DNA of 64,000 nucleotides from Hemileia vastatrix (Eukaryota > Basidiomycota > Pucciniomycetes > Pucciniales > Zaghouaniaceae): positions 5,899,001 to 5,963,000 of the forward strand of contig JASXTE010000012.1 in NCBI GenBank assembly GCA_030280995.1. The letters run 5' to 3'. Shown here in pieces: positions 1 to 9,941 of the stretch (within the stretch, counting starts at the first letter, position 1; each line of letters starts with the position of its first letter). The notes below the pieces were generated by a model that was not told the DNA's origin, made no database searches, and saw only the letters and a program-made list of their open reading frames with translations. Position numbers and translations under genes: made by a program.

Positions 1-1236
1 TTCTGGCCAGGTATGACCAGGGAAATCAAGGCCTATATAAAAGCTTGTTACCAATGTAATAGGAATAAGGCTCCCCGTCACCGGAGGTATGGGTTGCTTC
101 AACCACTTCCTATTCCCTCTAAACCTTGGGAATCTTTATCGATGGATTTTATTTCTCAACTTCCTCTTTCTAATAATTTTGATGCTATATTAGTAATAGT
201 AGATAGATTTTCAAAAATGTCTATTTTCATTAAAACCACTACTACTGCTACTGAAGAAGATTTGTCAAATATGTTTCTACAATATGTATTTTCCAAACAC
301 GGCTTACCTATTGATATTATTTCAGATAGAGGCTCATTCTTTGTATCCAAATTCTGGACTCAGCTGTGTCAACAACTCAATATCACGAGGAACCTCTCCA
401 CAGCCTATCATCTCAAAACCAATGGGCAAACAGAAAGGGTCAACCAAATCCTCGAACAATACCTTCGAATGTATGTCAGTTACCAACAAGACAATTGGAC
501 CACATGGCTACCATTGGCCGAATTTGCTTATAATAACTCGACTCATTCTTTGACACAACAATCTCCTTTTGAAACTGTTTATGGAAGACATCCTCAATTC
601 AATTCAATCCATGTAGGAACTAATCATCCTGCGGAACATTATCTTCGAACCATATCACGACTACAAGAGGAACTTAAATCAAATTTGGAATTAGCGGCTC
701 GAAGGTACAAGGAACAGGCTGACAAACATCGACAAACTGCTCCTTCTTTTAAACCAGGCGACAAGGTATGGCTCAACGCACGGAACATTTGAATGACTCG
801 ACCATCAAAGAAACTGGCTGAAAAACGCTTGGGGCCATTCAAAATCGACTCTGAAGTCTCTAAAACTGCATTTCGACTCAAGCTACCTCCTAAATGGCAG
901 GCTATTCACCCTGTTTTTCACGTATCTCTTCTGGAACTGGCTCAAGAAACATACCCAGGCAAGAACCAACCTCCTCCGGAACCGGTCAAAGTAGAAGACC
1001 ATCTAGAGTGGGAAGTAAGCCGTATCCTTGATTCAAGAATGCGCAAGGGGAAACTTCAATACCTCGTGGAATGGGAAGGCTTCCTCAATGACTCAGACAA
1101 AACATCCTGGGAACCAGCCATCAATGTTTCTAACGCCCCTGAACTCCTAAAATCTTTTCATCTTAAATACCCTTTAAAACCAAAACCTTCAAACTCTCTT
1201 TTTCTTTTCTCTGTTTTTTTTTCTTTTAAAATCTAA
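1..1236 (+). pseudogene. Gypsy G1 pol C-terminus: integrase + chromodomain
   Basis: Open from base 1, so the gene enters from outside the window. In frame 1 it shows the FWPG region, the C-x2-C of the integrase zinc finger (codons 16 and 19), then the D,D(35)E core: D49 in SMDF, D109 in ISDRG, E145 in GQTER, with exactly 35 residues between the last two. A chromodomain follows at about nt 985-1160 (VEDHLEWEV, YLVEWEGF, SWEPA). This is the layout of chromovirus Ty3/gypsy polyproteins, which insert cDNA into chromatin. One in-frame TGA (790-792) interrupts the linker. The reading TGA-ATG there could be decayed CGA-ACG (two CpG transitions). Otherwise it is intact, so this is a young copy. It is convergent with the antisense gene that ends at 1953. 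Confidence 0.93.
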
Positions 1237-1952
1237 AACATTTTTATTTCTAAAAAATTCTTTTGTTTTCTTCTTTATTCTTTCTCTTTTCAAAATGTTT
1301 CAACCTTCTTTAAAAAAAATTAAAATTAAATTAAATTAAATTAAATTAAAATAAAAGTAAAATAAAATAAAATAAAAGTAAAAAAATAAAATAAAATAAA
1401 ATAAAAATAAAAATTTTCTTCTCAATTTTCTATATACATTCTTCTTTAAAATTTTATTTTCCTTGAACTATCAAAATTCTTTACAAACATTACACGACCA
1501 TCTTTCTAGAACTTCACTTTAACTTCTAAATCACTTTTATAAATTCTTTGAAACAAATTACTTCTTTCTTCAAAATCCTCTTGAAATTTTTATTTCATCT
1601 CTTCTTTTCTTTCTTTTCTTTTTTCAAATAACTAAAATCCCTCAAATCTTCAAGTAACAAACTTAAATAACAATTTTTTTTTCTTTTCATTAAATTTTCT
1701 TTACAACAAATTTTTTTCAATCAACTATATATTTTTTTCTTTGTCTTTCTTCTCTCATTCAGACATCTTCTTTCAAAATTTAAAAAACAATTTCTATTTA
1801 ATTCTTTTTGTTTTTTCTCTGTCTTTTCTTGGTTCTTATTTCTCTCAAAATCTTATAAAAAATAAATATTAAAATTCTAAATAAAATAACAAAATAAAAT
1901 AATTAAATACAAATTGTTTCTACATTCATTTTTTTTCTTTTCTCTTTTTATT
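1237..1952. repeat. AT-rich spacer between convergent genes of G1
   Basis: No coding sequence. It holds T/C-rich stretches and a run of A/T pentamers of the type TAAAA (about 1318-1412). A similar AT pentamer run sits at the equivalent place in element G2 (about 9660-9770, opposite strand). It probably supplies 3' ends for the two convergent transcripts. Confidence 0.6.
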
Positions 1953-2945
1953 TTAAATTTTCTCTTTTATCTTCTCCCGAACCAATCCCTTCATCTTCTC
2001 CAAAATTTCCCTTATCTCCTTTCTACATTTTTCAAAGTTTTCCCCCTCTCCTACCGGAATCAATTCCCCAAGTTCAAGTAACTCCTCGGCTACGTTCAAG
2101 GAAGCGGCATCTACAATTTTATCAATCTCGCCGCTCAAGTCTTCAATATATTTTGCTCGTCGAACCTGATGAGGTTTCTTTGACCATACTTGATCGAGGG
2201 TTTCTTTGTTTTCCTCCCTTGAGGTAACAGTCGGTAACCTATCCTCCACCGACACTGCCACTTCCACAGCAGTGGGTCCCACAAGGGTCGCTTCCACATT
2301 TGAAGATTCCGCCGTAGGGACTTCGATGATGACGTCTGAATTCTAAAACAGGATCATCAGTAATTAAATTTATGAATTATAAAAAGGTGAACTTACTTCA
2401 AAGATTGGGTCAGGCTCCAAAAATAATCTAGGAGTGACCTTCTCTGCCACCTCCCTTTCCTCTTTGTCATCTTTGATGACCACCCGTCTCTTTTTGGGGG
2501 TTTTTCTCGAGATGGGAATTTCTTCTTCCTCCTCAACCAATTCATCAACTTCCTCCTCGACGACCCCCCTCTTGTTTGCAGCCCTAGCCACCCAGATGTT
2601 CACATCATCCTCAACTTCTTCCTCATTTTCCCCCACCGATTGATCGTCCCCAATGGACACATCCCAAATGTCCTCGACTACTTCCTTCGTTTTAGGGATC
2701 ACCCAATACTTCGTCTTAGTAAACCGACTCTCAATGTCGGCATTCTTCGCTAAGGTGTCACACGCCACTCATCTCCATCGGCAAAACTTGCACTTCTGGA
2801 GAGGCCCTCGTGTCGCCGTGCTCTCCACGCAAAAATACTCCATCGACTTGCAAGCCGTGCAAGACTTCGAAAATTGCCGTGTAACAACACCCCCATCCGC
2901 TTTAGGGTGTGGAGGCGTGGGAGTCGGTGTAGGGAAATCCGTCAT
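1953..2945 (-). pseudogene. Antisense accessory gene of gypsy G1, Zn2Cys6-like
   Basis: Start ATG at 2945. The N-terminus is proline/threonine-rich, followed by a cysteine cluster spaced C-x2-C-x6-C-x12-C-x2-C-x6-C, the spacing of fungal Zn2Cys6 (Gal4-type) binuclear clusters. An in-frame TGA lies inside the last C-x6-C loop. After a conserved segment (TKTKYWVIP, VEDIWD) come an acidic tract, a basic NLS-like patch (KTPKKRRVV) and the LEPDP motif. A 54-bp intron (2396-2343) has GTAAGT donor, TACTGAT branch site and TTTTAG acceptor, phase 0. Exon 2 has LDQVWSK and a lysine/glutamate-rich helical tail. A homologue lies at 8067-9087 in element G2, in the same position relative to pol. Apart from the one stop it is open. 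The zinc-cluster function is inferred from spacing only. Confidence 0.75.
2343..2396 (-). other. 54-bp intron of the antisense accessory gene
   Basis: Minus-strand GTAAGT at 2396-2391, branch-like TACTGAT, acceptor TTTTAG ending at 2343. Removal joins GAA to AAT in phase 0 and gives one continuous frame. Without it the frame stops a few codons past the donor. Confidence 0.8.
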
Positions 2946-3035
2946 AGTGAGTTAAAGTAGTAATAATAATAATTAAGTAAAGAGAAAGGAAAATTAGTGT
3001 GGGAAATATGTTTTACGCTCAACGGAGCTCGTGTT

Positions 3036-3041
3036 CTTATA
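3036..3041 (-). promoter_or_regulatory. TATA box of the antisense accessory gene (G1)
   Basis: TATAAG on the minus strand about 95 bp upstream of the ATG at 2945. The flanking block (GGTATAAGAACACGAGCTC) is conserved in G2 at 7945-7962. It abuts the edge of the 3' LTR. Confidence 0.6.
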
Positions 3042-3051
3042 CCTGGGCATC

Positions 3052-3859
3052 TGTCACGCGCCACGTGACACTTGAGGCAAAAGTAGCTCATTAAATCAAT
3101 ACTAAAGGGTTCAAATCCATACTTGAAGCACAGAAAGCAACTCTCCATAGCAACTGTGACTTTCCTTTGTGTACTCGCTATTCAATCGCGCTAGTCTAAG
3201 ACTCTAAATCTAAATTAGTCAATTTCTCAATAGTGTGTCTTAGTCTTTTCCTTTTTCTCAATAAGCGACGCACAGCGCAATAACCAATATAATAGTACAT
3301 TAAAAAGTTTATGAAGTGTCTGTGGGTTATTAAGCGGTAGTGAGCATGGACAGAATGGTTAGTGAAGGATTAAGGGGTTAACGGATGTTAGTGAGGAGGG
3401 TCCAGGTGTAACGGATATATTTTAAATGGTTTGTGGTGTGCGGAATAGTGGATGAGTATGAGGTCAATGCAAGGAGGAGTAAAGGATATAAAAAGGGCTG
3501 GGTTTTTGGTTTGACATTCCTTAGAATTAAATTATAAAACGTATTTATAGTTAATAGTGATAAAACTCTAAGTGAAAATCATTATTATTGTATCTTTCTT
3601 TATTTTCTCAATAATCATATCTAAATCCTAAATCTTTGATTGTTGAGTTCCCAACCCTTTGTGAGATCTTAAGAATTTTAATATTACCGTTCAATTATAT
3701 TAGAATCCTTCTCGAACATAACTCTAAGCAGTAGTTCTTCCTTCGAGTCATCTTCGAATCACTTCCTCGAACTATCCCTCTGTGCTTCGAAGAAGTATCT
3801 GAACTTTTATCTCACTTGCAGGAACATCCTCAACCTTGTGCGTAGGTTGTCTGGTGACA
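3052..3859 (+). repeat. 3' LTR of gypsy G1 (808 bp)
   Basis: Starts TGTCACGCGCC and ends GGTGACA, giving TGTCAC/GTGACA inverted ends. Homologous LTRs lie at 15883-16658 and 6040-7936 (inverted) and at 49955-50714. An internal TATA (GGATATAAAAAGGG, about 3485-3500) is the likely promoter. The CpG content is higher than in the other LTR copies, which supports a younger age. The 5' LTR is outside the window. Confidence 0.85.
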
Positions 3860-4700
3860 ATTACCAATGGAATACTGGGAGAAGTCATTGACACAGAAGT
3901 ATAAATTTAGAGTTGATCACCCTAAGCCTCTATTAATTAAATAAATCCATGTAATATGAGATTTTTTATAACCCTAAATTTGATCATTTAAAAGTTTCTG
4001 GGTGTTCTCACCAGAAGAAAATGTTGACACCTAATAGTAGGTGCCTCCCCCAATTGAACTACCATAGTTTGGTTAGGGATGGGCACCTGTAAGCATGTGC
4101 CAGCCTTTTTTCTCTTGTGTCTTTTTTTTCTATAATAGATATATCTAGAAGAGGTTGTAATTTTTGTCCTAACTCAATCAAGTGCTGTTTTCATAGTTAT
4201 TCTGAAGACATGACTTTGTATTAATTGCTTTTAATCAATAATTTCTCATTTATTTATTCTCAAAATGTTATTTTTAATGAATCAATGTTTCCAAATCAAG
4301 AACTATCAGCCAATTATCAAATGTATGATACTCTTATGGAAGATTCTCTCATAACAACATCCACATGCTCTAATCCTCAAAAATCTGACCTGCCTTCCTC
4401 AGAAGGGATTCAAGAACCAGATTTTGAAGAGTCTCCAGCCATAAATAAATTTTGGGACTAACACTGGACTCCTAATGTTGCACTGAAAGACATAAGCTCT
4501 TCCATCAATACCACACCGGGGGAAAAAGGTTTGAACTAGACATCAAGTTCAGTTTTGTGACCTTTTTCCATTCACGGGTACATTTCTGTGACAACACATG
4601 GGAGGTTCCTTTTTGTGCCCACCTTCTTTTCTTTTTTTCTGAATTTGGAATCTCCTTGCCTCATGTCACTACCTGTATGCACATCTCTTCACTATCCTAC
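3860..4700. other. Unassigned DNA with one ORF remnant
   Basis: No recognised element. A short reading frame at 4225-4461 is listed separately. Nothing else coding was seen. Confidence 0.4.
4225..4461 (+). pseudogene. Unrecognised ORF remnant, 78 codons
   Basis: Opens with a hydrophobic stretch (LLLINNFSFIYS) and continues with Asn/Ser/Glu-rich sequence (FPNQELSANYQM, SDLPSSEGIQEPDF). An upstream ATG at about 4210 is separated from it by a TAA, and beyond the stop the same frame stays readable for about 30 codons. The composition resembles the disordered N-terminal part of the secreted-protein gene at 22496, but no alignment could be made. It may be a decayed exon or chance. Confidence 0.25.
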
Positions 4701-5690
4701 TTCTCCACTTCTTCATTCCTGTCCCATATGAGCACCCCATACTACATTTCTCCTTGAAAAACAACCCCATCACCACACAACATGATATTTTTTTTTTGAA
4801 AAACACCTCAAGCACTCCACACCTCCTTACTAAACTTGAAAAAGACTTCCACAACCCAACCCCACATTCCTCTACTCATAAAACATCCCACACTACCAAA
4901 ATACATTTTATTGCACTTAAAATACACCCCTCACAACCCACATCACCTTTCACCTCTTTTAAATCAGCCCAAAATACCCCCACCCACTTGAGTGCACTTA
5001 AAAAACACCTTGAGAGATCCACACAAGCTTCGCCTTCTTACAAACTATCCCACACTACCCCAGCCCATTTTAATGTACTAAAAATACACACCTCACAAGG
5101 CACAGAACCTATCTTCTCTCAAAAACCAGCCCACACTACCCCTCCCCACTTTACTGCACTAAAAACAACATTCCAAACAACCCTTTTCAATGTTCTCTTC
5201 TTGCAAATAATCCCACAACACCTCTAACACACCACACCACTTCACTCTGCTCACAAACTACTCCACACTACCCCAGACCACTATGATCTACTCAATAAAC
5301 ACCCCTCACAAACTAAACCACCTTTATCCTTTCAAAAACTAGTCACAGCCTCCCCTCCCAACTAAAATGTACTCATAAAACATTTCAAACATCCCTGCTC
5401 AACTTTTACCTCTTGAAAAGCAGTTCACAACACCACTCATACTTTACTGCACTCAAAAAACACCCTTCACAGCCCACACCAGTTTTCTCCTCTAAAAAAC
5501 CAGCCCACATCACCCCTCCCCATTTTACTGAACTCAAAAAAGACCCTACCCACCCCTTCTCAATTTTTTCCTCTCACAAATCACCCCACACCACGCCTCC
5601 TACTTTACTGCACTCAAAAAAGATCCTAACCATCCCTCCTCATATTTCTCCTCTTAAAATCCACCCATATCACCTCATGTTGAAATATGA
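4700..5690. repeat. Degenerate minisatellite, unit about 82 bp
   Basis: Phrases such as CCCACACTACC, CCACTTTACTGCACT and CACCCCTCACA recur every ~81-83 bp from about 4780 to 5690, roughly eleven degenerate units, C/A-rich on this strand. Long frames through it are repeat artefacts. Confidence 0.7.
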
Positions 5691-6039
5691 CTATCAAAAA
5701 CAATAAATCATCACAAAAGAATTTCAGCCTTAAATGCTAGAAAAATTTACATCTATCTACAACACATGAAAATGATTTAAATAAGTGGAGAAAAAGCTGT
5801 TCAATAAAATAAAACAACTTGAACTGATGAGCTAGAAAATTATTAAGCTGCTAAATTAATGTGAGCTAAAAAATGAAGAGTTCAAGTAGCTTTTAAAAAT
5901 GGAAACATTTAATTTAATTTAAATATGAAGAAAAAATATTGGAGACTTATAGAGAAAGTCATTTTCCAAGTTTTTTAAAAATTAGTGTTTCATAAGAAGT
6001 AATGATTTTATAAATCCTGAAAACATATCAAGTGGGTGC
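5691..6039. other. AT-rich DNA without recognised features
   Basis: No coding frame, repeat or regulatory signal could be supported here. It flanks the low-coordinate LTR of G2. Confidence 0.4.
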
Positions 6040-7936
6040 TTTCACCATATGTCATATGCACAAGGGTGAGGGTGTTCCTGAGTAAGTGAGAATCGTAAAG
6101 GTCATTGAATACTACTTCAAATTACAGAGGATTACTTTGAGGAAGTGATTCAAAGATAAATTTAAGATAAGTTATCTGCTTCAAGACAAGTTCAAATTGA
6201 ATAATAATTTATGGTAGAGTAACACTCAAATTTAAGGAATCTCACAAAGGGTTTCAACTTGATAGCCAAAAGGGATTCTAAGATTTTAGAAGTTTGAACA
6301 GAAATTGATTATTAAGAAAGGTAAGAAACAATAATAGCTTGATATAGATATAACTACTATCACAACAATATTATAATTTCATTCTAAGGAATGTCAAACC
6401 AGATTCCCCCAATTATATAGACTATTCCACCTTGCATTGACACCTTTAATTATCCACCCTTAATTTATCACTAACCCTCCAGTATAGCCCACAGATCCTT
6501 TAACCTTACTCCAATTCCCACTCACAGACCTTTAATTGCACTTAATCACACAATAACACAAAATTAAAACTATACTATTTATCTGAGAACTAATACACTG
6601 CAAATTTTCTTAAAGTTGAAAATTATATGCAGATGATTGACTAATTTAGATTTAATTATTAGATATTGCAGCTGCTAGTGTGTTTAAATCAAGTCAACAA
6701 AGGAGAAAATCAGTTTCTAGGTAGATGTTGCTTTATGTGCTTTAAGTATAGATTTTTGTATTAATATATGGATTTAAATATTGACTTCTTCTTTGAGTGT
6801 CACATTGTAGAAACACTCTTACAGTCGCCTTTCTTCAAGTAGAATACAAGGGAGTTGGATAAACCATAGAAACCCCTGTCCCTTTAAGTTAATAAAGAGC
6901 TCACAATTAACTAAGTTAGAACCTCTAATTTCTATGATATGACCAATAAAATATTTTTTGTTAATGTTTTGGAGATGTAGAATTGGTGTTCTTTATAATG
7001 AGGGTAGGAGACACAACAGCAAATCTGTATTTAGAAAAGTTATTTCAATGAATGAATATTGTATTTATATGAGGCTCATATTTTTATATGATTTAGTTGT
7101 TATATTTATATCCCTGGTGATGATACCTTAAAAATGGTACCCTATAAGCTATTATATGTGATGATGAGTGAAATTAATAAAATGTTAAGTAAAAGTGTTA
7201 TTTTATAAGGGTATCACAATTTTATAATTTGTTATATAAAATAATAATGATTGTTGATAATATGTATTATTGTGGTTGATGATTAAGTTACCAATTGTTA
7301 GATGTTCTATGCTGTCTAATTTCGAGTCCACAGGCTTTATATGCATAGTATGTCATGTGCCCTATTTTCCCTAACCAGAGCATCCTAGAGCTTGTATGGA
7401 GCTTGTCTGTAGATTACTGGAGTTTTTACAGAGTTTGTACGAGCTTCCAGACTCAATTAGAACCTTAAAATACTAATTAAAAATTCTAGAAAAATTATAT
7501 ATGATAGAGATACTTCTTTTTTATAATTCATTTTAGCATTTGTAGTCTGCTCAGCTCTAATCACTTAGTAAAAAATTATCATAATTAAGTCAATTATGAA
7601 AAATCAAAAATAACCAAAAATACTTCATAAAATTATTAAAAATAGTAGAAAAATAGAAAAAATTTCACAAAAATTCCCAAAATCTCTTGAGACTCCTGAA
7701 ATTAATTTCCGTGAACTTTAGTCCTATACTTGCATTTTGTGACCTTAAATTAATTGTTTAATGCTGACTTGTAAAATTACCCCCATTTAAACCCTTTTAT
7801 ATACTCATTTTCTTAATTATAACCATTTTAAAATTAGATCAGCTTTTTCAATCTCAATAATCATCTTAAAAGATCCTTTTATAATAAACTTTATTTCCAT
7901 ACAAAACTTTAGACTGCCACAATGTGGCATGTGACA
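6040..7936 (-). repeat. 3' LTR of G2, split by an insertion
   Basis: 6040 to about 6805 aligns with the 15883-16658 LTR. The last ~20 bp of the LTR (GTGGCATGTGACA) reappear at 7917-7936, directly followed by the accessory-gene promoter block as in G1. The intervening ~1.1 kb is an insertion. Confidence 0.7.
6806..7916. mobile_element. Unclassified ~1.1-kb insertion in the G2 3' LTR
   Basis: Starts about TTGTAGAAACACTC and ends about GACTGCCACAA, so TTGTRG-like ends, but no clear TSD. No ORF. It contains a ~45-bp motif (GGGAGTTGGA then CCCTGTCCCTTT, about 6850-6885) also found near 40085-40135 and inverted at 15800-15850. The exact borders are uncertain by several bases. Confidence 0.45.
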
Positions 7937-7946
7937 AATGCCTGTT

Positions 7947-7953
7947 TATAAAA
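7947..7953 (+). promoter_or_regulatory. TATA box of the antisense accessory gene (G2)
   Basis: TATAAAA about 115 bp before the ATG at 8067, in a block (ACACAAGCTC, TTGAGC) homologous to the G1 promoter and adjoining the LTR edge. Confidence 0.5.
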
Positions 7954-8066
7954 CACAAGCTCTTTTGAGCATGAGAAATCATTAACCTTATCTCTCTATT
8001 CATTTATCCCTTCTTGAAATATTTACTAGAATTTTTATAAATAGTTTTTTAATTTAATATTATAAT

Positions 8067-9087
8067 ATGCAAGATAAAAAAGATCCTACCCCTACTCCTC
8101 CACACCCCAAAGCTGATGGTGGAATTCACATGCATCAATTTAAAATAGTGTTCACATCCTGCATCACTATGGACATCTTTTGTGTGGAGAGCACCACATT
8201 CCAAGGCCCTCACAAGAAGTGCAAGCTTTGTTGATGGAATCAAGTAGCATGTGATGCTCTGGAAAGTAATCCAGCTATTGAAGGTAGATATTTGACAACC
8301 AAATTTTGGTCAATTTCCAAAGATCAGGCAATTTTCAAGGATATTTGAGAGGTACCCATTAAAAAAAATTGGTGGTAGATGGTTCTGAGGATTTATTGGA
8401 TCAGGAAGAGAGGAAGGAGATATCTGGATGGGTAGCCAGTCTAAAGAAAGGGAAGAGGCCAGTGCCTCCTGATGAAGAGTTTGACAAATCAGTCAAGAAT
8501 GGATTGGATCTGGTAGTGGAGGTAGCTCTTACCATGAAAAATTATCAACTAGTGGTAGAAGATGATGATGATGAGGCAGTGGACATAGTTGAGCCCACCA
8601 GACCTAAATTATTCATTGAAGCTGATCCTGAGTTTGAATTAAGTGTTTTAAAATTTTGACTTTTGTTTTTGCTTTGGTAGCTAATCAATCCTTATTTTTA
8701 AGAGATATAGATTAATAAAGAATTGCTTATCAAACCTTTAGTAAACACTGAAAAAAATTTAAATTGGGTCCCTCAAGTATTACCCCCCCTGAACCCATGA
8801 CTAAAGCTTCAAATTGGGAGATAGAATTAGATCAGGTGTGGTCAAAGGAGCAGGGGAAGGCTGGTAGACCCACATTTATCAAACAATTGTGAAACAAGAT
8901 TGATGGGATAGTTGATGAAGATTCCATTGATGTGGCTAAGGAATTACTGGATATTGGCAAGGTGGTTCCAGTTGGGGAGGGAGTTTTATTTGAGAATAGT
9001 AGAAAGGAGATTCAAAAGGGGGTTGAAGAGTTGAAAGTATTGATTCAGATAAAAATAGGAGAAAAAGAACAAAAAATTTGTATATAG
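8067..9087 (+). pseudogene. Antisense accessory gene of gypsy G2, decayed
   Basis: Homologue of 2945-1953. It shares the PTPTPPHPKADGG N-terminus, the cluster spacing from the second cysteine on (the first cysteine is now Phe), the VACDALE block, an acidic tract (EDDDDEAVD), the EADPEFE motif at the former intron edge (the donor has become TTAAGT) and the exon-2 block LDQVWSK followed by VAKELLDIG and VPVGEG. Stops at the CRW arginine, in FKDI-EVP and after FIKQL, plus frameshifts, make it a pseudogene. Where G1 has TGA in the cluster G2 has CAA, so a CGA ancestor is likely. The differences between copies look mostly conservative, which suggests past protein-level selection. Confidence 0.7.
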
Positions 9088-9941
9088 TTTTATCTTGAAT
9101 ATATGTTAATTTTGTTGTCTTTTTCTAGGTTGAAATTTTATTTGTTTTAAGAAAGAGAAGAAGAAGACAGAAATTTTAAAAATATTTGTTTTAATTTTAA
9201 ATTTTAGTTTTATTTTAATTTATTTTGTTTTAAAATTTTAATTTTAATTTTATTAATTCAAATGAAAAGAAAAGAGAAAAAAGCAAAAAAGAAAAAAGAC
9301 ATTTGTTTTAAAGAGAAAATTTTAAGAAGAAAAAGAAAAAGATGCATTTTAAAAAAAGAAATTTTATATGATAAGACAAATTGATTTAAATAAGGAAAAG
9401 GAAAAATTTTGTATTTTCCAGAAAAATAAGATGGTTTTGAGTTGTATTGTGAAGATGTTGATGTTTGAGAGTTGTTTGATTTAGGAGAAAAGAGAAGAAG
9501 AAAAAGTAAAAGAAATAAAAAATAAATTTTTTGATTTTTGAAGTAAGAAAAAATTGAGTTGAGATTGAATTGAAGTTTTGAATAATACATAAAAAACTAT
9601 TGATAAGAAAAAAGAAAAAATGTAATTTTGTGTAGTAAGATGTAAAGAAACAAAAAATTTGCTTTAGTTTTATTTTAATTTATTTTGATTTTATTTTATT
9701 TTATTTTATTTTATTTTATTTCATTTTATTTTTATTTTTATTTAATATAATTTGAATTTTACTTTATTTTTTTTATTTTAGTCTTATTTTGATTTGTATA
9801 AGTATTTAGAGAATTTTAGGAAAGAAATGAAAGGAATAAAAAAATATATGAAATTTAAAAGTGTTTAAGATGAAAAAGAAAAGAAAAAGAAAAAAGAAAA
9901 AAAAATAATAGTTTTAAGGAAAGAAAAATTGAATTTAGGGC
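9088..9941. repeat. AT-rich spacer between convergent genes of G2
   Basis: A/T-dominated low-complexity DNA with TTTTA pentamer runs (about 9660-9770). Long frames such as that at 9258-9590 are composition artefacts. Confidence 0.6.

Noticed and set aside
2434..2643. Serine-rich ORF on the + strand
   Set aside because: Mirror of the acidic tract of the antisense accessory gene.
4754..5227. 157-codon His/Thr/Pro-rich ORF
   Set aside because: Follows the minisatellite unit; the frame survives because the unit lacks stops in that frame.
9258..9590. 110-codon minus-strand ORF
   Set aside because: A/T-only low-complexity spacer; Phe/Leu/Ser-rich translation is a composition artefact.
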